This document shows, in pieces, positions 1-7,836 of a stretch of 44,561 nucleotides of DNA. Every line of letters starts with the position of its first letter. Position 1 is the first letter of the stretch. Source of the DNA: Alphaproteobacteria bacterium (GTDB lineage: Bacteria > Pseudomonadota > Alphaproteobacteria > Rs-D84). The position numbers and the translations under genes were made by a program. The stretch spans positions 95,638-140,198 of the forward strand of contig JAGBVH010000024.1 in the NCBI GenBank assembly GCA_017630405.1, read 5' to 3'. Under the pieces are notes generated by a model. That model did not search any database. It had not been told where the DNA came from and was given only the letters and a program-made list of their open reading frames with translations.

Positions 1-1
1 G

Positions 2-991
2 GCGCGTGCGACCGAATGGGTGAATACGACCTGCCCGCATTGCGGTGGCGCGGCACGGCGCGAAACGGATACTATGCCACAGTGGGCGGGGTCTTCGTGG
101 TACTTTATGCGGTATCTGGATTCCAAGAACAATGATGCGTTCGCATCGCGTGCCCAGTTGGATAAATGGATGCCGGTCGATCATTATAACGGCGGTATGG
201 AACATACCACACGCCATTTGCTGTATTCAAGATTCTGGTACAAGGCTTTGGCGGATTTGGGATTTGTTCCGGGCATTGAGCCGTATAAAAAACGCACCAG
301 CAATGGTCTGATTATGGCGGCGGATGGTTCCAAGATGTCCAAATCGCGTGGAAACACGGTGCCCAGTTCGGATGTTGTCGCGCGCAGTGGCGCAGATGCA
401 TGCAGATTGACTATTTTGTATCTGGGGCCATGGGAACAAAGCGCAAACTGGTCCGAGGATACATTGCGTGGGGTTGAGCGCTTTTTGAAACGCGTTGAAA
501 ATCTGTTCGATAACCTGACGGACGAGGTTCCAACCGCGGCACAGGAACGTCTGATGCATAAATTAATTGCAGATGTGACCGAACGTATTGAAAATATGAA
601 ATTTAATACGGCAATTTCCGCGATGATGGAATATATCAATGCGTTTTCGGGCAAAATGCCACGCGCGGCATATGCGGTCTTGATGCAGGTGCTGAATCCG
701 TTCGCGCCACATTTGACCGAAGAAATGTGGGAAAAGATGGGTAATGACGAAATGCTGGTTCTGTCCCAGTGGCCGACATTTGATGCATCGAAATTGGTCG
801 AAACGGAAATGACCATGGTTGTATCCATCAATGGTAAACGCGCGGCCGAATTTGTTGTGCCGGCGGATGCCGATGAAGCAACGGTTGTGTCCGCGGCCAA
901 GGCCACCGCAGGGGCGAAACTGGATGGGGCAACGATAATCAAGACAATTGTGGTGCCCAAGAAGTTGGTAAACTTTGTAGTAAAGAAGTAA
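2..991 (+). CDS. leuS: Leucyl-tRNA synthetase, C-terminal part (5' end outside window)
   Basis: Class I aminoacyl-tRNA synthetase that charges tRNA-Leu in the cytoplasm. The reading frame is open from base 2, so this is the C-terminal third of a gene that begins upstream; an in-frame GTG at 20 is not a true start. The visible part begins in the region after the editing domain (motif RETDTM, then SSWYFMRY), continues through the HYNGGMEHTTRHLLY segment of the catalytic core and the KMSKS signature (bases 332-346), and ends with the helical anticodon-binding domain and the small C-terminal domain typical of bacterial LeuRS. It stops at a TAA immediately before a hairpin terminator. Identification is secure; only the missing N-terminus limits it. 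Confidence 0.96.
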   Translation, partial: ARATEWVNTTCPHCGGAARRETDTMPQWAGSSWYFMRYLDSKNNDAFASRAQLDKWMPVDHYNGGMEHTTRHLLYSRFWYKALADLGFVPGIEPYKKRTSNGLIMAADGSKMSKSRGNTVPSSDVVARSGADACRLTILYLGPWEQSANWSEDTLRGVERFLKRVENLFDNLTDEVPTAAQERLMHKLIADVTERIENMKFNTAISAMMEYINAFSGKMPRAAYAVLMQVLNPFAPHLTEEMWEKMGNDEMLVLSQWPTFDASKLVETEMTMVVSINGKRAAEFVVPADADEATVVSAAKATAGAKLDGATIIKTIVVPKKLVNFVVKK

Positions 992-994
992 AAA

Positions 995-1014
995 AATCCC
1001 CCAAACAGGGGATT
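995..1014. terminator. Bidirectional terminator between leuS and the minus-strand cluster
   Basis: Stem AATCCCC / GGGGATT around a six-base loop, followed by a T-rich run on the plus strand and, read the other way, by AT-rich sequence after the minus-strand stop at 1016. It can serve both convergent transcription units. Confidence 0.75.
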
Positions 1015-1015
1015 T

Positions 1016-1435
1016 TTATTTTTGTTTCATAAGCATTTCTGCTTGTTTATTAGCAGTTAAATTTTGATGAATCTTGAATACGTTTACACAAAGAAAGTTG
1101 TCATTGTCAAAAGATATTACTATTTGGTCACCTTCGCGTGGTGTCGGAGTTTTGCTATTGTCTAATTGTGAAGTTCTAAATTGGACGGTTTGGCCATCTT
1201 TTGTTATACAGTTTAATTCGTAATATGTACCATTTTTACTTGTGTATGGTGTGACACGAAAAACCTTTACTGTATCAATGCCTGGGATTATACTTTTTAC
1301 TGTTTCGTATTCTTTTTTCTCGACCGTTTTAGAGATAAAACGAGCTGTACCCATCATCATCATGCCGAGAATTGTAATTTTGACAAATATTTTGGTGTTA
1401 AACGCGAATTTGTCTGCAAAATCGTTTATGTCCAT
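1016..1435 (-). CDS. Small single-span membrane protein of unknown function
   Basis: I do not recognise this 139-residue protein. Residues about 16-34 form one hydrophobic segment (KITILGMMMMGTARFI); the preceding residues are acidic and the remaining ~100 look like a soluble, probably extracytoplasmic beta-rich domain with a polar tail. The start at 1435 is supported by an AGGGGA ribosome binding site just upstream. It is the last gene of the minus-strand cluster, 14 bases after rpiB, and ends at the shared terminator. Its place behind bactofilin and an M23 peptidase suggests an envelope role, which is only inference from context. Confidence 0.7.
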   Translation of the reverse strand: MDINDFADKFAFNTKIFVKITILGMMMMGTARFISKTVEKKEYETVKSIIPGIDTVKVFRVTPYTSKNGTYYELNCITKDGQTVQFRTSQLDNSKTPTPREGDQIVISFDNDNFLCVNVFKIHQNLTANKQAEMLMKQK

Positions 1436-1449
1436 TGGTTTCCCCTGTT

Positions 1450-1896
1450 TTACGAAATTTTTTCAATTCGGCGGATGCGGCGTTCGATATTATCAAATGG
1501 GCTTTCCAAAAATGTTTGGGCAGTCAAAAATGCAACTTCGATATCAATATCGTCCGCGGCCAGCGCAAGTACATTGATGTCATCGTGGAATCGGTCGTCA
1601 CGCGCCTGATTTGGGGTGCTGCAACGAGAAGCGCGTAGGTGACGATAACGGTTCGCGGCAATCATAATGCCCGCGCCTGTGCCGCAAATCAGTATGCCAC
1701 GTGAATTTGTGTCGTCTGCCATGGCTTCGGCCATTGTTGCGGCAACATCTGGAAAATCAGCAGGTGTATTAGGATCGTCAACGCCCAGATTTACAACCAT
1801 ATAACCAGCCGCAGCCAACATTTCAATCAGGTATAGTTTAAGCCCTACCCCGCGATGGTCGGCGGCAATAAAAACTTTGGATACTGTTTTGTTCAT
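1450..1896 (-). CDS. rpiB: Ribose-5-phosphate isomerase B (RpiB/LacAB family)
   Basis: Interconverts ribose 5-phosphate and ribulose 5-phosphate in the pentose phosphate pathway. The 148-residue length fits the family. Visible signatures are the N-terminal ADHRG motif that binds the phosphosugar, the RGILICGTGAGI stretch carrying the catalytic cysteine and the following GTG anion hole, and the H-DDINVLAL segment corresponding to the usual H-N-DANVLCLG. The start ATG overlaps the bactofilin stop (ATGA), with AAAGGA upstream, so translation is probably coupled. The C-terminal tail (about 20 residues, RRIRRIEKIS) is charged as in relatives. A related family member acting on another pentose or hexose phosphate is possible but less likely. 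Confidence 0.9.
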   Translation of the reverse strand: MNKTVSKVFIAADHRGVGLKLYLIEMLAAAGYMVVNLGVDDPNTPADFPDVAATMAEAMADDTNSRGILICGTGAGIMIAANRYRHLRASRCSTPNQARDDRFHDDINVLALAADDIDIEVAFLTAQTFLESPFDNIERRIRRIEKIS

Positions 1897-2243
1897 TTTT
1901 TCTTTTCCTTTCTTTTTTCAAGTTTACATTCCAGGCCTGTATTGCTGGTAATGTTCAATGTGTGATATGACAATGTGCCGGTCATCTGGGCCGCGCTGAA
2001 GATGTTTGCCACGTTAACAGTAGCTGGACCATCCAGTGCGCCGTGTAAGAACAAAGTGTTGGCGTTAAGTTCGCCAATAACATGGCCGCCACGACCGATA
2101 ACTACCGTTTCTGCGGTCACATTGCCGCGGATTTCGCCATGTATTTGAACGGTGTGGTCGGTCTTGATATTTCCGACCAATTCACAGCCCGCGCCAATTA
2201 CGGTTGGGGATTGTTTTTCACTAGAGTTTGTAAATGCCAACAT
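1893..2243 (-). CDS. Bactofilin (polymer-forming cytoskeletal protein)
   Basis: Bactofilins polymerise without nucleotides into filaments that recruit cell-wall enzymes to defined sites. This 116-residue protein has the family's right-handed beta-helix signature: repeating short strands with glycine turns (GCELVGNIKTDHTVQIHGEIRG, then GRGGHVIGELNANTLFLHGAL), flanked by a polar N-terminal tail and a Lys-rich C-terminal tail. It lies directly downstream of an M23 peptidase, the classic partnership (peptidase plus bactofilin) seen in many proteobacteria. The start at 2243 has AAGGAAG at proper spacing. It overlaps rpiB by four bases. Identification is from fold pattern and neighbourhood, both strong. 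Confidence 0.9.
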   Translation of the reverse strand: MLAFTNSSEKQSPTVIGAGCELVGNIKTDHTVQIHGEIRGNVTAETVVIGRGGHVIGELNANTLFLHGALDGPATVNVANIFSAAQMTGTLSYHTLNITSNTGLECKLEKRKEKKK

Positions 2244-2245
2244 TT

Positions 2246-3361
2246 TTAGTCTTCCTTTACGAATTTAGTTGGGTCAAAGGGCGAGCCTTTGTACCGGATT
2301 TCATAATGCAGGTGTGGGCCCGTTGAACGGCCGGATGAACCCGCCAATCCAATAACGGTTCCTGGACGAACCCAATCCCCGCGGGATACATTTATATGTG
2401 ACAGGTGTGCATAAAGCGTTGTAAAGCCTAATCCGTGATCGATTTCAACCGTTGTGCCGTATCCGACGCGTTCGCCCGCCGATACCACGCGCCCAGGTGC
2501 AACAGCCATAAGTTCTGTGCCAATTTTACCTGCGAAATCAATGCCGCGATGCTTCTTGGGCTTGCCAGTAAATGGGTCGTTGCGTGTGCCATAGTTTGAT
2601 GTGATACGCGATTTTACAGGCTTGCCCAGTGGCAAAATCTCGTTCAGGCGTTTAAGACCGTTCCAGCGTTCCAGACCGTCAGCCAGTTTCTGATATTTTT
2701 CATCTAATTCTTTGTCCAGTTCAATAGGCGAAAATGCAGAGCCGACTAATGGGTTCGAATACTTGTTCGCGTTTTTAAGCAGAGTCTTTTCGCTTAAACC
2801 CAATGTGACAATTGTGCTGTTTATTTTCTTGATTGCGCTGTGCAGGTCGGTTGTGTTGTCCTTGGTTAACTTGGAAACCATGTCAACGATTTGGTTGTCT
2901 GCATCGGCAATAGTAAGCATGGATTCAACCATTTGGGCATTGCGCTTTTTAAGTTCTTCGTTTTCTGCGCGGGTTAATTCATATTCCGCAGACAGTTCCG
3001 ACAGTTTTGTGTATTCTGGGGTAAATTCTTCATCGCTGAACATTTCGGACAAGCGGGTGCGTAAAAAGTCCAATTCGCCCCATGTCTTGATGCGGCTGTT
3101 CATCAGTTTTTCTTTTTCGGTGTCAGATAACTTCTTAGAATTTAAGATTTTGTCGTCAATAACATTAAGGTCACGAGCCAGATTATTATATTTGGTCAGG
3201 TATGTGGCCAGTTCACTCATATGACGAGTGTGTGTGGCACGAGCCTCTTCCAGTTGCTGGGTGCGCTTTGTAATAATGGGCGATGATATACGAATACATA
3301 GGTTGACCATGTTGCCCAAAGAATCAATCCGATTTTGCCACAGAACTTGGTAAATCGCCAA
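2246..3361 (-). CDS. M23 family peptidoglycan peptidase (catalytic part; N-terminus appears frameshifted)
   Basis: LytM/M23 zinc metallopeptidase predicted to cut peptide cross-links of peptidoglycan. The C-terminal domain has all zinc and catalytic signatures: HRGIDF (H271, D275 counted from the TTG at 3361), the YAHLSH segment, and GPHLHYE (H350, H352). Before it lie about 200 residues of charged coiled coil. No membrane anchor is seen in this frame. The preceding open frame (3217-3522) encodes the expected basic N-terminus and transmembrane helix, and the two frames join naturally near 3270 if one base is restored. Alternatively translation restarts at the ATG at 3220, which overlaps the upstream stop as ATGA. 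It sits one gene before bactofilin. Confidence 0.85.
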   Translation of the reverse strand: MAIYQVLWQNRIDSLGNMVNLCIRISSPIITKRTQQLEEARATHTRHMSELATYLTKYNNLARDLNVIDDKILNSKKLSDTEKEKLMNSRIKTWGELDFLRTRLSEMFSDEEFTPEYTKLSELSAEYELTRAENEELKKRNAQMVESMLTIADADNQIVDMVSKLTKDNTTDLHSAIKKINSTIVTLGLSEKTLLKNANKYSNPLVGSAFSPIELDKELDEKYQKLADGLERWNGLKRLNEILPLGKPVKSRITSNYGTRNDPFTGKPKKHRGIDFAGKIGTELMAVAPGRVVSAGERVGYGTTVEIDHGLGFTTLYAHLSHINVSRGDWVRPGTVIGLAGSSGRSTGPHLHYEIRYKGSPFDPTKFVKED

Positions 3362-3522
3362 AAACTGCTTTGACCATATGTGTAAACATTGCCGCGCGGA
3401 GTGTCCATTACGGTAAACTCACGCGGTGGGAATATGCGCACAATTACGCGCCATACGGCACGAAATGGCGATGTTATAAACGCCCATAGTGATGTAAAAT
3501 ATCGTGTTATAAAATTTATCAT
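3217..3522 (-). CDS. N-terminal membrane-anchor part of the M23 peptidase (separated by apparent frameshift)
   Basis: Encodes 101 residues: a basic amphipathic start, a segment with PPREFTVMDTPRGNVYTY, and one transmembrane helix (IGLILWATWSTYVFVY, about residues 64-79). The last ~20 residues after LLQ (to the TGA at 3217) look unrelated to any domain. In the overlapping -1 frame the same DNA encodes a fluent coiled coil (RTQQLEEARATH) that runs into the M23 peptidase. This is the architecture expected of bactofilin-linked M23 enzymes: short cytoplasmic tail, membrane helix, coiled coil, peptidase. I therefore read it as the 5' piece of one gene split by a one-base loss near 3268-3272. A separate small membrane protein coupled by the ATGA overlap is the alternative. 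Confidence 0.65.
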   Translation of the reverse strand: MINFITRYFTSLWAFITSPFRAVWRVIVRIFPPREFTVMDTPRGNVYTYGQSSFWRFTKFCGKIGLILWATWSTYVFVYHRPLLQSAPSNWKRLVPHTLVI

Positions 3523-3524
3523 AT

Positions 3525-4205
3525 CTAGGATATTTTAGACAAAGCATTTCTAATAGTCAAGCCGTCACGCAAAACCGGGTCAAAGTTCATCGGCAGTGAC
3601 TGATGAATTTTAGATATACCGCGTGTGCCCAAGCGACCGCTTAACAGAACGCGTTCCGCGGTTTGTTTTGCGCCAAATAATGGCAATATGTTAATATCCC
3701 CCAGGCGCGCTTGGTGCATCGCATGTATGGCGGTTGATACTGTGGCGGCATCTGTAATCATACAGAAAGTTCCCATTGGGCGAACGCGGGCGATGCATTT
3801 CTTTATCCAAATTTCAAGGTCTGCGTTATGATGGGCATTGTGTTTGGCTGGTGTGCCATTAAAGTATGGTGGGTTGGTAATAACCAAGTCAAATGTGCAT
3901 GCGCTGCGCCATGTGTATATATCAGCATTTATAAGTTCCAAAGGTATATCGTTCAGTTCAGCATTTTTGTTTGCCATATCTAACATTGACTGGTTTGTAT
4001 CGATTGCTGTGATTTGTGCGGATGGGTTATGGTGGTGCAGGCACATAGATACGCCACCACTGCCGACACCGACATCAAGTACTGTGGTTGCGTCATCTGG
4101 GGCAAACGCAGCCAGCCACACCGCATCGGATGTTGGGTTGTATATGCCACGGTGCATTTTAACGCGACCGCCACACAGGGTAAAAATTTCTTGTTTTGTG
4201 CTCAT
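3525..4205 (-). CDS. trmN6: TrmN6-like tRNA1(Val) adenine-N6 methyltransferase
   Basis: SAM-dependent methyltransferase of the small-domain class that includes YfiC/TrmN6, which methylates A37 of tRNA-Val in E. coli. The sequence shows the glycine-rich SAM loop (LDVGVGSGGVS), an acidic residue ending the next strand (ITAIDTN), and the adenine-N6 catalytic motif NPPYFNG. The N-terminal 'GGRVKMHRGIYNPTSDAVWLA' region matches the family's entry to the fold (quoted in part). Two in-frame ATGs, at 4211 and 4205, are possible; the second is preferred because a good promoter -10 box ends only eight bases upstream of it, implying a leaderless transcript. It heads the minus-strand cluster that leads into the peptidase and bactofilin genes. 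Confidence 0.82.
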   Translation of the reverse strand: MSTKQEIFTLCGGRVKMHRGIYNPTSDAVWLAAFAPDDATTVLDVGVGSGGVSMCLHHHNPSAQITAIDTNQSMLDMANKNAELNDIPLELINADIYTWRSACTFDLVITNPPYFNGTPAKHNAHHNADLEIWIKKCIARVRPMGTFCMITDAATVSTAIHAMHQARLGDINILPLFGAKQTAERVLLSGRLGTRGISKIHQSLPMNFDPVLRDGLTIRNALSKIS

Positions 4206-4213
4206 TGACATTT

Positions 4214-4241
4214 ATAATACCCTATAGAAAACAAAAGGCAA
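4214..4241 (-). promoter_or_regulatory. Promoter for the trmN6-M23-bactofilin-rpiB cluster
   Basis: Minus-strand -35 TTGCCT (4236-4241), 16-base spacer, -10 TATTAT (4214-4219). The predicted transcription start falls about on the ATG at 4205, which would give a leaderless mRNA. Confidence 0.5.
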
Positions 4242-4245
4242 GTTT

Positions 4246-5232
4246 ATGTTAGAAGATGTGTTTATTGTGCAAAGTGCAATTAGTGCGTTTAATAATGCGG
4301 CATTATATGCCCCTGCGTTTTTGTGGTGGGGTGTGTTGGCACTGCCTTTGTTCGCACTTGTTTATTGGTGCAGTGATGTGATAGTTGCGCGTATGGGCTG
4401 GAATAATCCAAGTAAGTTGTTGGGGCGCATTTCATTGTGGACTGTTGGGTTGAGTTTTGCGTGGGTAATAATGTTTTCTGGTAATTATTCGGTTTTGCGT
4501 GATGGTTTGTCGGCCCTGCCCTTGGTTATGGCTGGGATTGTGTTTTTAATGTCGCTGTTTTTGGGATCGTATATGCGTGAATTTAATGTCCAGCGTAACA
4601 GAACCTATTATGGCTTGATGGCGTTGGTGGTTTTGGGCGTTGGGTTGTCCGATATGCATAATTGGTGGGGACCTGTGTTACAGATAGGTGCGCTGGTGCT
4701 GGGCTGGTTGCTGGGGCGCGCGGCCAAGAACAAGATGCGTCCGATGGCTGGGACTGTGTTGATATTGTCTATGGTTGTGATTGCGATATTGATGCAGCCT
4801 GAATTCTTTAGGTTTGGACAGTTGGGTAATTTGACAGTGTTTCATTTGCTGGCGTTGTTGGTGTTTGGTGCGGCGGCGGTTGCGACAATGGTGTTGAACA
4901 ATGTTGTGGCGCGTGGTCGTATTCATCAAAGCGCATATGTGAAATTAAAGTGGCTGGCCCGCTGTTTGTCTGTGTTGGGGTGTGCTTTGTTTTTGTTGAC
5001 CGAAGCGTTGCCGATATTTATTGGTGAAATGGCTATGTTGGCACTTATGTTCGCAATGTCTGTATGGCACTCAAAAGGCTTGGCTGCGGGGCTTGTGAAT
5101 AAAATGTATGCCGTTGTGCTGATGTCGTTTGGCCTGATAACTGTGATGCCGGTAATAACTGCGCTGGGGATAGTTTATTGGGTCCAAAATCCTTGTGAGG
5201 CGTGGCGCAGAGATATCAAGGTTTTGTTATAA
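4246..5232 (+). CDS. Polytopic inner-membrane protein of unknown function
   Basis: A 328-residue, strongly hydrophobic protein with about nine predicted membrane-spanning segments (for example FLWWGVLALPLFALVYWC near residue 25, LPLVMAGIVFLMSLFLG near 90, MALVVLGVGLS near 126, and YAVVLMSFGLITVMPVITAL near the C-terminus). Loops are short and there is no obvious soluble domain. I do not recognise transporter, O-antigen polymerase or rhomboid signatures. The start at 4246 has AAGG eight bases upstream. It is transcribed away from trmN6 and lies 83 bases before lpxA, so a link to envelope biogenesis is possible but unproven. Confidence 0.8.
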   Translation: MLEDVFIVQSAISAFNNAALYAPAFLWWGVLALPLFALVYWCSDVIVARMGWNNPSKLLGRISLWTVGLSFAWVIMFSGNYSVLRDGLSALPLVMAGIVFLMSLFLGSYMREFNVQRNRTYYGLMALVVLGVGLSDMHNWWGPVLQIGALVLGWLLGRAAKNKMRPMAGTVLILSMVVIAILMQPEFFRFGQLGNLTVFHLLALLVFGAAAVATMVLNNVVARGRIHQSAYVKLKWLARCLSVLGCALFLLTEALPIFIGEMAMLALMFAMSVWHSKGLAAGLVNKMYAVVLMSFGLITVMPVITALGIVYWVQNPCEAWRRDIKVLL

Positions 5233-5266
5233 TTGGTTATATTTATTTAATACCATTTAGTATCGT

Positions 5267-5272
5267 TATAAT
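5267..5272 (+). promoter_or_regulatory. Possible -10 element upstream of lpxA
   Basis: TATAAT in the AT-rich 83-base gap before lpxA. No convincing -35 box at standard spacing; only the -10 is supported. Confidence 0.3.
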
Positions 5273-5315
5273 GTATTATTTCTAGCGTTAATTAATAAAA
5301 AAAGCGAGAAATATT

Positions 5316-6113
5316 ATGGCGATACATCCAACAGCAATTATTCATGAAGGCGCTCAACTGGGGGCGGATTGTAAAATTGGTCCATATTGTGTTATTGGAC
5401 CGAATGTTATTCTGGGCGATAGGGTCGAGTTGGTTTCACATGTTGTAATTGATGGTAAAACTTCGATTGGTGATGATTCTATTGTTTATCCTTTTGCTGT
5501 TTTGGGTGTAATGAGTCAGGATTTGAAATGGCAGGACGAAGCGACTATGACTGGTTTGCGTATCGGTAAGCGTTGCAGAATTCGTGAATATGCTACAATT
5601 CATTCGGGGACACCTGCGTCCGATGGTACGGTTATTGGTGATGACTGTCAGATTATGGTTAATGCGCATGTTGGCCACGACTGCAAGGTTGGAAACAGTG
5701 TTGTTATGTCCAATCTTGTTCAGGTTGCAGGTCATGTTGAAATAGAAGATTTTGCGATTTTGTCTGGTGGTACTATGGTATTACAGTTTGCCAGAATTGG
5801 TCGTAATGCGTTTATCGGTGGTATGTCTGGTGTTGGTAATGATGTGCTGCCATATGCAATATATGATGGAAATCGCGCGGTGTACAGAACTATTAACCGC
5901 GTTGGCTTGATGCGTCATGGGTTTACAAATGAAGATATGCACGCAATTCATTCGGTATATTCTGCTGTGTTCCGCGGGACAGAAGGGACTGTGACCGAAC
6001 GCTTGGCCAAGGTTCGCAAAGAAGTCAAAAATAATAAGTATGCGATGGATGCAATAGACTTTATCGAAAATCGTTCAAAGCGCGGAATTGGTACATCTAA
6101 AAATGCAGAATAA
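5316..6113 (+). CDS. lpxA: UDP-N-acetylglucosamine O-acyltransferase LpxA
   Basis: First committed enzyme of lipid A synthesis: moves a 3-hydroxyacyl chain from acyl carrier protein to the 3-OH of UDP-GlcNAc. The 265-residue length is typical. Residues 1-190 are hexapeptide repeats forming a left-handed beta helix (IHPTAIIHEGAQLGADCKIG and onward). The catalytic histidine is H121 in VGHDCKVGN, and the GGMSGVGNDVLPYAI segment matches the family region that positions the acyl donor. A helical C-terminal domain follows (NEDMHAIHSVYSAVFR). The end overlaps the start of lpxB, implying a shared transcript. The usual neighbours lpxD and fabZ are not upstream. Confidence 0.96.
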   Translation: MAIHPTAIIHEGAQLGADCKIGPYCVIGPNVILGDRVELVSHVVIDGKTSIGDDSIVYPFAVLGVMSQDLKWQDEATMTGLRIGKRCRIREYATIHSGTPASDGTVIGDDCQIMVNAHVGHDCKVGNSVVMSNLVQVAGHVEIEDFAILSGGTMVLQFARIGRNAFIGGMSGVGNDVLPYAIYDGNRAVYRTINRVGLMRHGFTNEDMHAIHSVYSAVFRGTEGTVTERLAKVRKEVKNNKYAMDAIDFIENRSKRGIGTSKNAE

Positions 6114-7239
6114 AAATCAGAAAGTATTCATTATTGCGGGTGAAGTGTCTGGTGATGTGCTGGGCGCGCGCATTATGTCGCAAATGCCTGATGCTGAATT
6201 TGTTGGCATTGGTGGTGAAAATATGCGTGTTGCTGGTCTGAAGTCCATTTTTCCTATGTCTGATTTGTCGGTTATGGGTGCGGTCGAGGTTTTGGCCCAT
6301 GCGCGTACTTTGATGGCGCGTATTCGTCAGGCGGTTGATGCGATTCTGGACAGCCGACCAGATGTTGTTTTGACTATCGATTCCCCTGGGTTTGCTAAAA
6401 GTGTTATCAAACAAATTCGTAAAAGCGAAGCTGGACGCGAATTGATTGAAAATGGGTTGCGCTTTCATCATGTGGTTGCACCACAGGTTTGGGCGTGGCG
6501 TTCAAAGCGTGCCAGGAAATATGCGCGTATGTTTGATAAATTATATGCGTTCTTTGATTTTGAAGTGCCCTATTTTACAAAATATGGGTTGGATACAGTC
6601 GCGGTTGGTCATCCTGTGGCGGAAGGCTTGTTGGGTAAGTTTAAGGTGGCTAAAAAATCGTCTGATAAAATTATAACTTTGGTTCCAGGCAGTCGTATGT
6701 CCGAAGTAAAACGCCTGTTGCCACTGATGCGTGCGGTTGTAGAAATGCTGGTGCGTAATGGGTATTCGGGGTACAAGTTTGTTATACCGACCGTTGAAAC
6801 AACCAAGGAATATGTTGCAACGCAAACTGCACGTTGGGCGGTAAAGCCAGAACTGGTGCCGGCGGCCAAGCGATATGATTTATATAATAAGACTTATATT
6901 GCTATTGTGGCCAGTGGCACAGTATCTGCGGAATTGGCGATGTTGCATGTGCCGGCGATTGTTGTGTATAAAATGAATCCTGTGACGACTTGGCTGGTAC
7001 GCCAGATGATAAAGGTTCGCTGGGTGTCGCTGGTAAATATTTTGTTGGGGCGTGGCGTGTACCCAGAATTCTTGGGGCCTGCGGCAAATTGCGAAAATGT
7101 GTTGAATGCGGTTCAGCAGTTAACAATCCCATCCAAGCGTGAAAAAATGATTGCTGATTTAGTGTCTGCAGATAATTTGTGGTTGCGGCCAGAGGGTGTG
7201 GCAAGTGAACTGATTGCGCAAGGTGTCAGAAATAAATAA
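6103..7239 (+). CDS. lpxB: Lipid-A-disaccharide synthase LpxB
   Basis: GT19-family glycosyltransferase that joins UDP-2,3-diacylglucosamine and lipid X to make the lipid A disaccharide at the inner membrane. The 378-residue product shows the N-terminal IIAGEVSGDVLGARIM motif, FVGIGG, the membrane-associated VDSPGFA-like segment (TIDSPGFAKSV), PQVWAWRSKRARK, and the C-terminal sugar-nucleotide region with LVPGSRMSEV and AIVASGTVSAELAM. The ATG at 6103 is chosen over the TTG at 6088 because the family begins right at the IIAGE strand; it overlaps the lpxA end by 11 bases. No lpxI lies between lpxA and lpxB, unlike many alphaproteobacteria. Confidence 0.95.
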   Translation: MQNKNQKVFIIAGEVSGDVLGARIMSQMPDAEFVGIGGENMRVAGLKSIFPMSDLSVMGAVEVLAHARTLMARIRQAVDAILDSRPDVVLTIDSPGFAKSVIKQIRKSEAGRELIENGLRFHHVVAPQVWAWRSKRARKYARMFDKLYAFFDFEVPYFTKYGLDTVAVGHPVAEGLLGKFKVAKKSSDKIITLVPGSRMSEVKRLLPLMRAVVEMLVRNGYSGYKFVIPTVETTKEYVATQTARWAVKPELVPAAKRYDLYNKTYIAIVASGTVSAELAMLHVPAIVVYKMNPVTTWLVRQMIKVRWVSLVNILLGRGVYPEFLGPAANCENVLNAVQQLTIPSKREKMIADLVSADNLWLRPEGVASELIAQGVRNK

Positions 7240-7260
7240 AAAACGCCGAATGGCGTTTTT
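7239..7260. terminator. Bidirectional terminator between lpxB and adk
   Basis: Stem AAAAACGCC / GGCGTTTTT with a GAAT loop. The symmetric A and T runs make it work for both convergent genes. Confidence 0.85.
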
Positions 7261-7263
7261 TAT

Positions 7264-7836
7264 TTATTTCCATTTTAATGCATGCAGGATTCGGGCAAAG
7301 TTTGCGGACTCTTCTTCGCTGGAATCCACATCGGAAAAGGTTATGTCCCCTGCCCGCGTGGCTAACCATTCAATGGCGGGCATAGTAGTAATGTGGAATG
7401 TTTCTATGCGATGCTGAATAGTTGTTATGCTGTTGTCGTCCTTGCGATTAGAACCTGCTGCTTTGCGTTTGTTTATGCGTTGAACCATTATTGAGTCTGG
7501 AACATTCAGGTATATGATATGTATATCGTATCTGGTTGCGAAGTTGTTAATCAGCCATTGTGCCTGACCCAATGTGCGTGGGAAACCGTCAAGAATAATG
7601 TCGCCCTTGGTGTTGTTGATTTGTTGGGCAATTATGTTTGATACCATTGTATCTGGTATCAGATTCCCGTCCGCGATTATTCGGCGTATGGGTGAATTTT
7701 CAGGCTGTGCCCGCAGGATTGCACCAGTTTCAATGTGTGTGTATTCTGGGCGAATATCGTGCAGCATACGAGAAAAAGTTCCCTTGCCTGTGCCGGGGCC
7801 ACCCATTATAACAATCATTTGTTTTTTATCTGTCAT
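7264..7836 (-). CDS. adk: Adenylate kinase (short form without LID domain)
   Basis: Catalyses ATP + AMP to 2 ADP. The P-loop GGPGTGKGT (about residues 11-19), the AMP-binding ETGAILR region and the DGFPRT motif are all present. At 190 residues it is a short form: the LID segment between RINKRKAAG and the HRIETF helix is only a short loop without zinc-type cysteines. The C-terminal ~25 residues are acidic and less conserved than usual, so another nucleoside monophosphate kinase is not fully excluded. It is isolated from the usual secY neighbourhood. The start ATG at 7836 follows a possible broken small gene and ends at the terminator shared with lpxB. Confidence 0.85.
   Translation of the reverse strand: MTDKKQMIVIMGGPGTGKGTFSRMLHDIRPEYTHIETGAILRAQPENSPIRRIIADGNLIPDTMVSNIIAQQINNTKGDIILDGFPRTLGQAQWLINNFATRYDIHIIYLNVPDSIMVQRINKRKAAGSNRKDDNSITTIQHRIETFHITTMPAIEWLATRAGDITFSDVDSSEEESANFARILHALKWK

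Noticed and set aside
184..960. Minus-strand open frame of 258 codons opposite leuS
   Set aside because: It lies wholly inside a clear LeuRS reading frame, lacks a ribosome binding site and has a composition expected of an antisense shadow.
3240..3290. Programmed -1 ribosomal frameshift in the M23 gene
   Set aside because: No X-XXY-YYZ slippery heptamer lies in the overlap in the right frame; a base loss, read error or reinitiation explains the pattern better.
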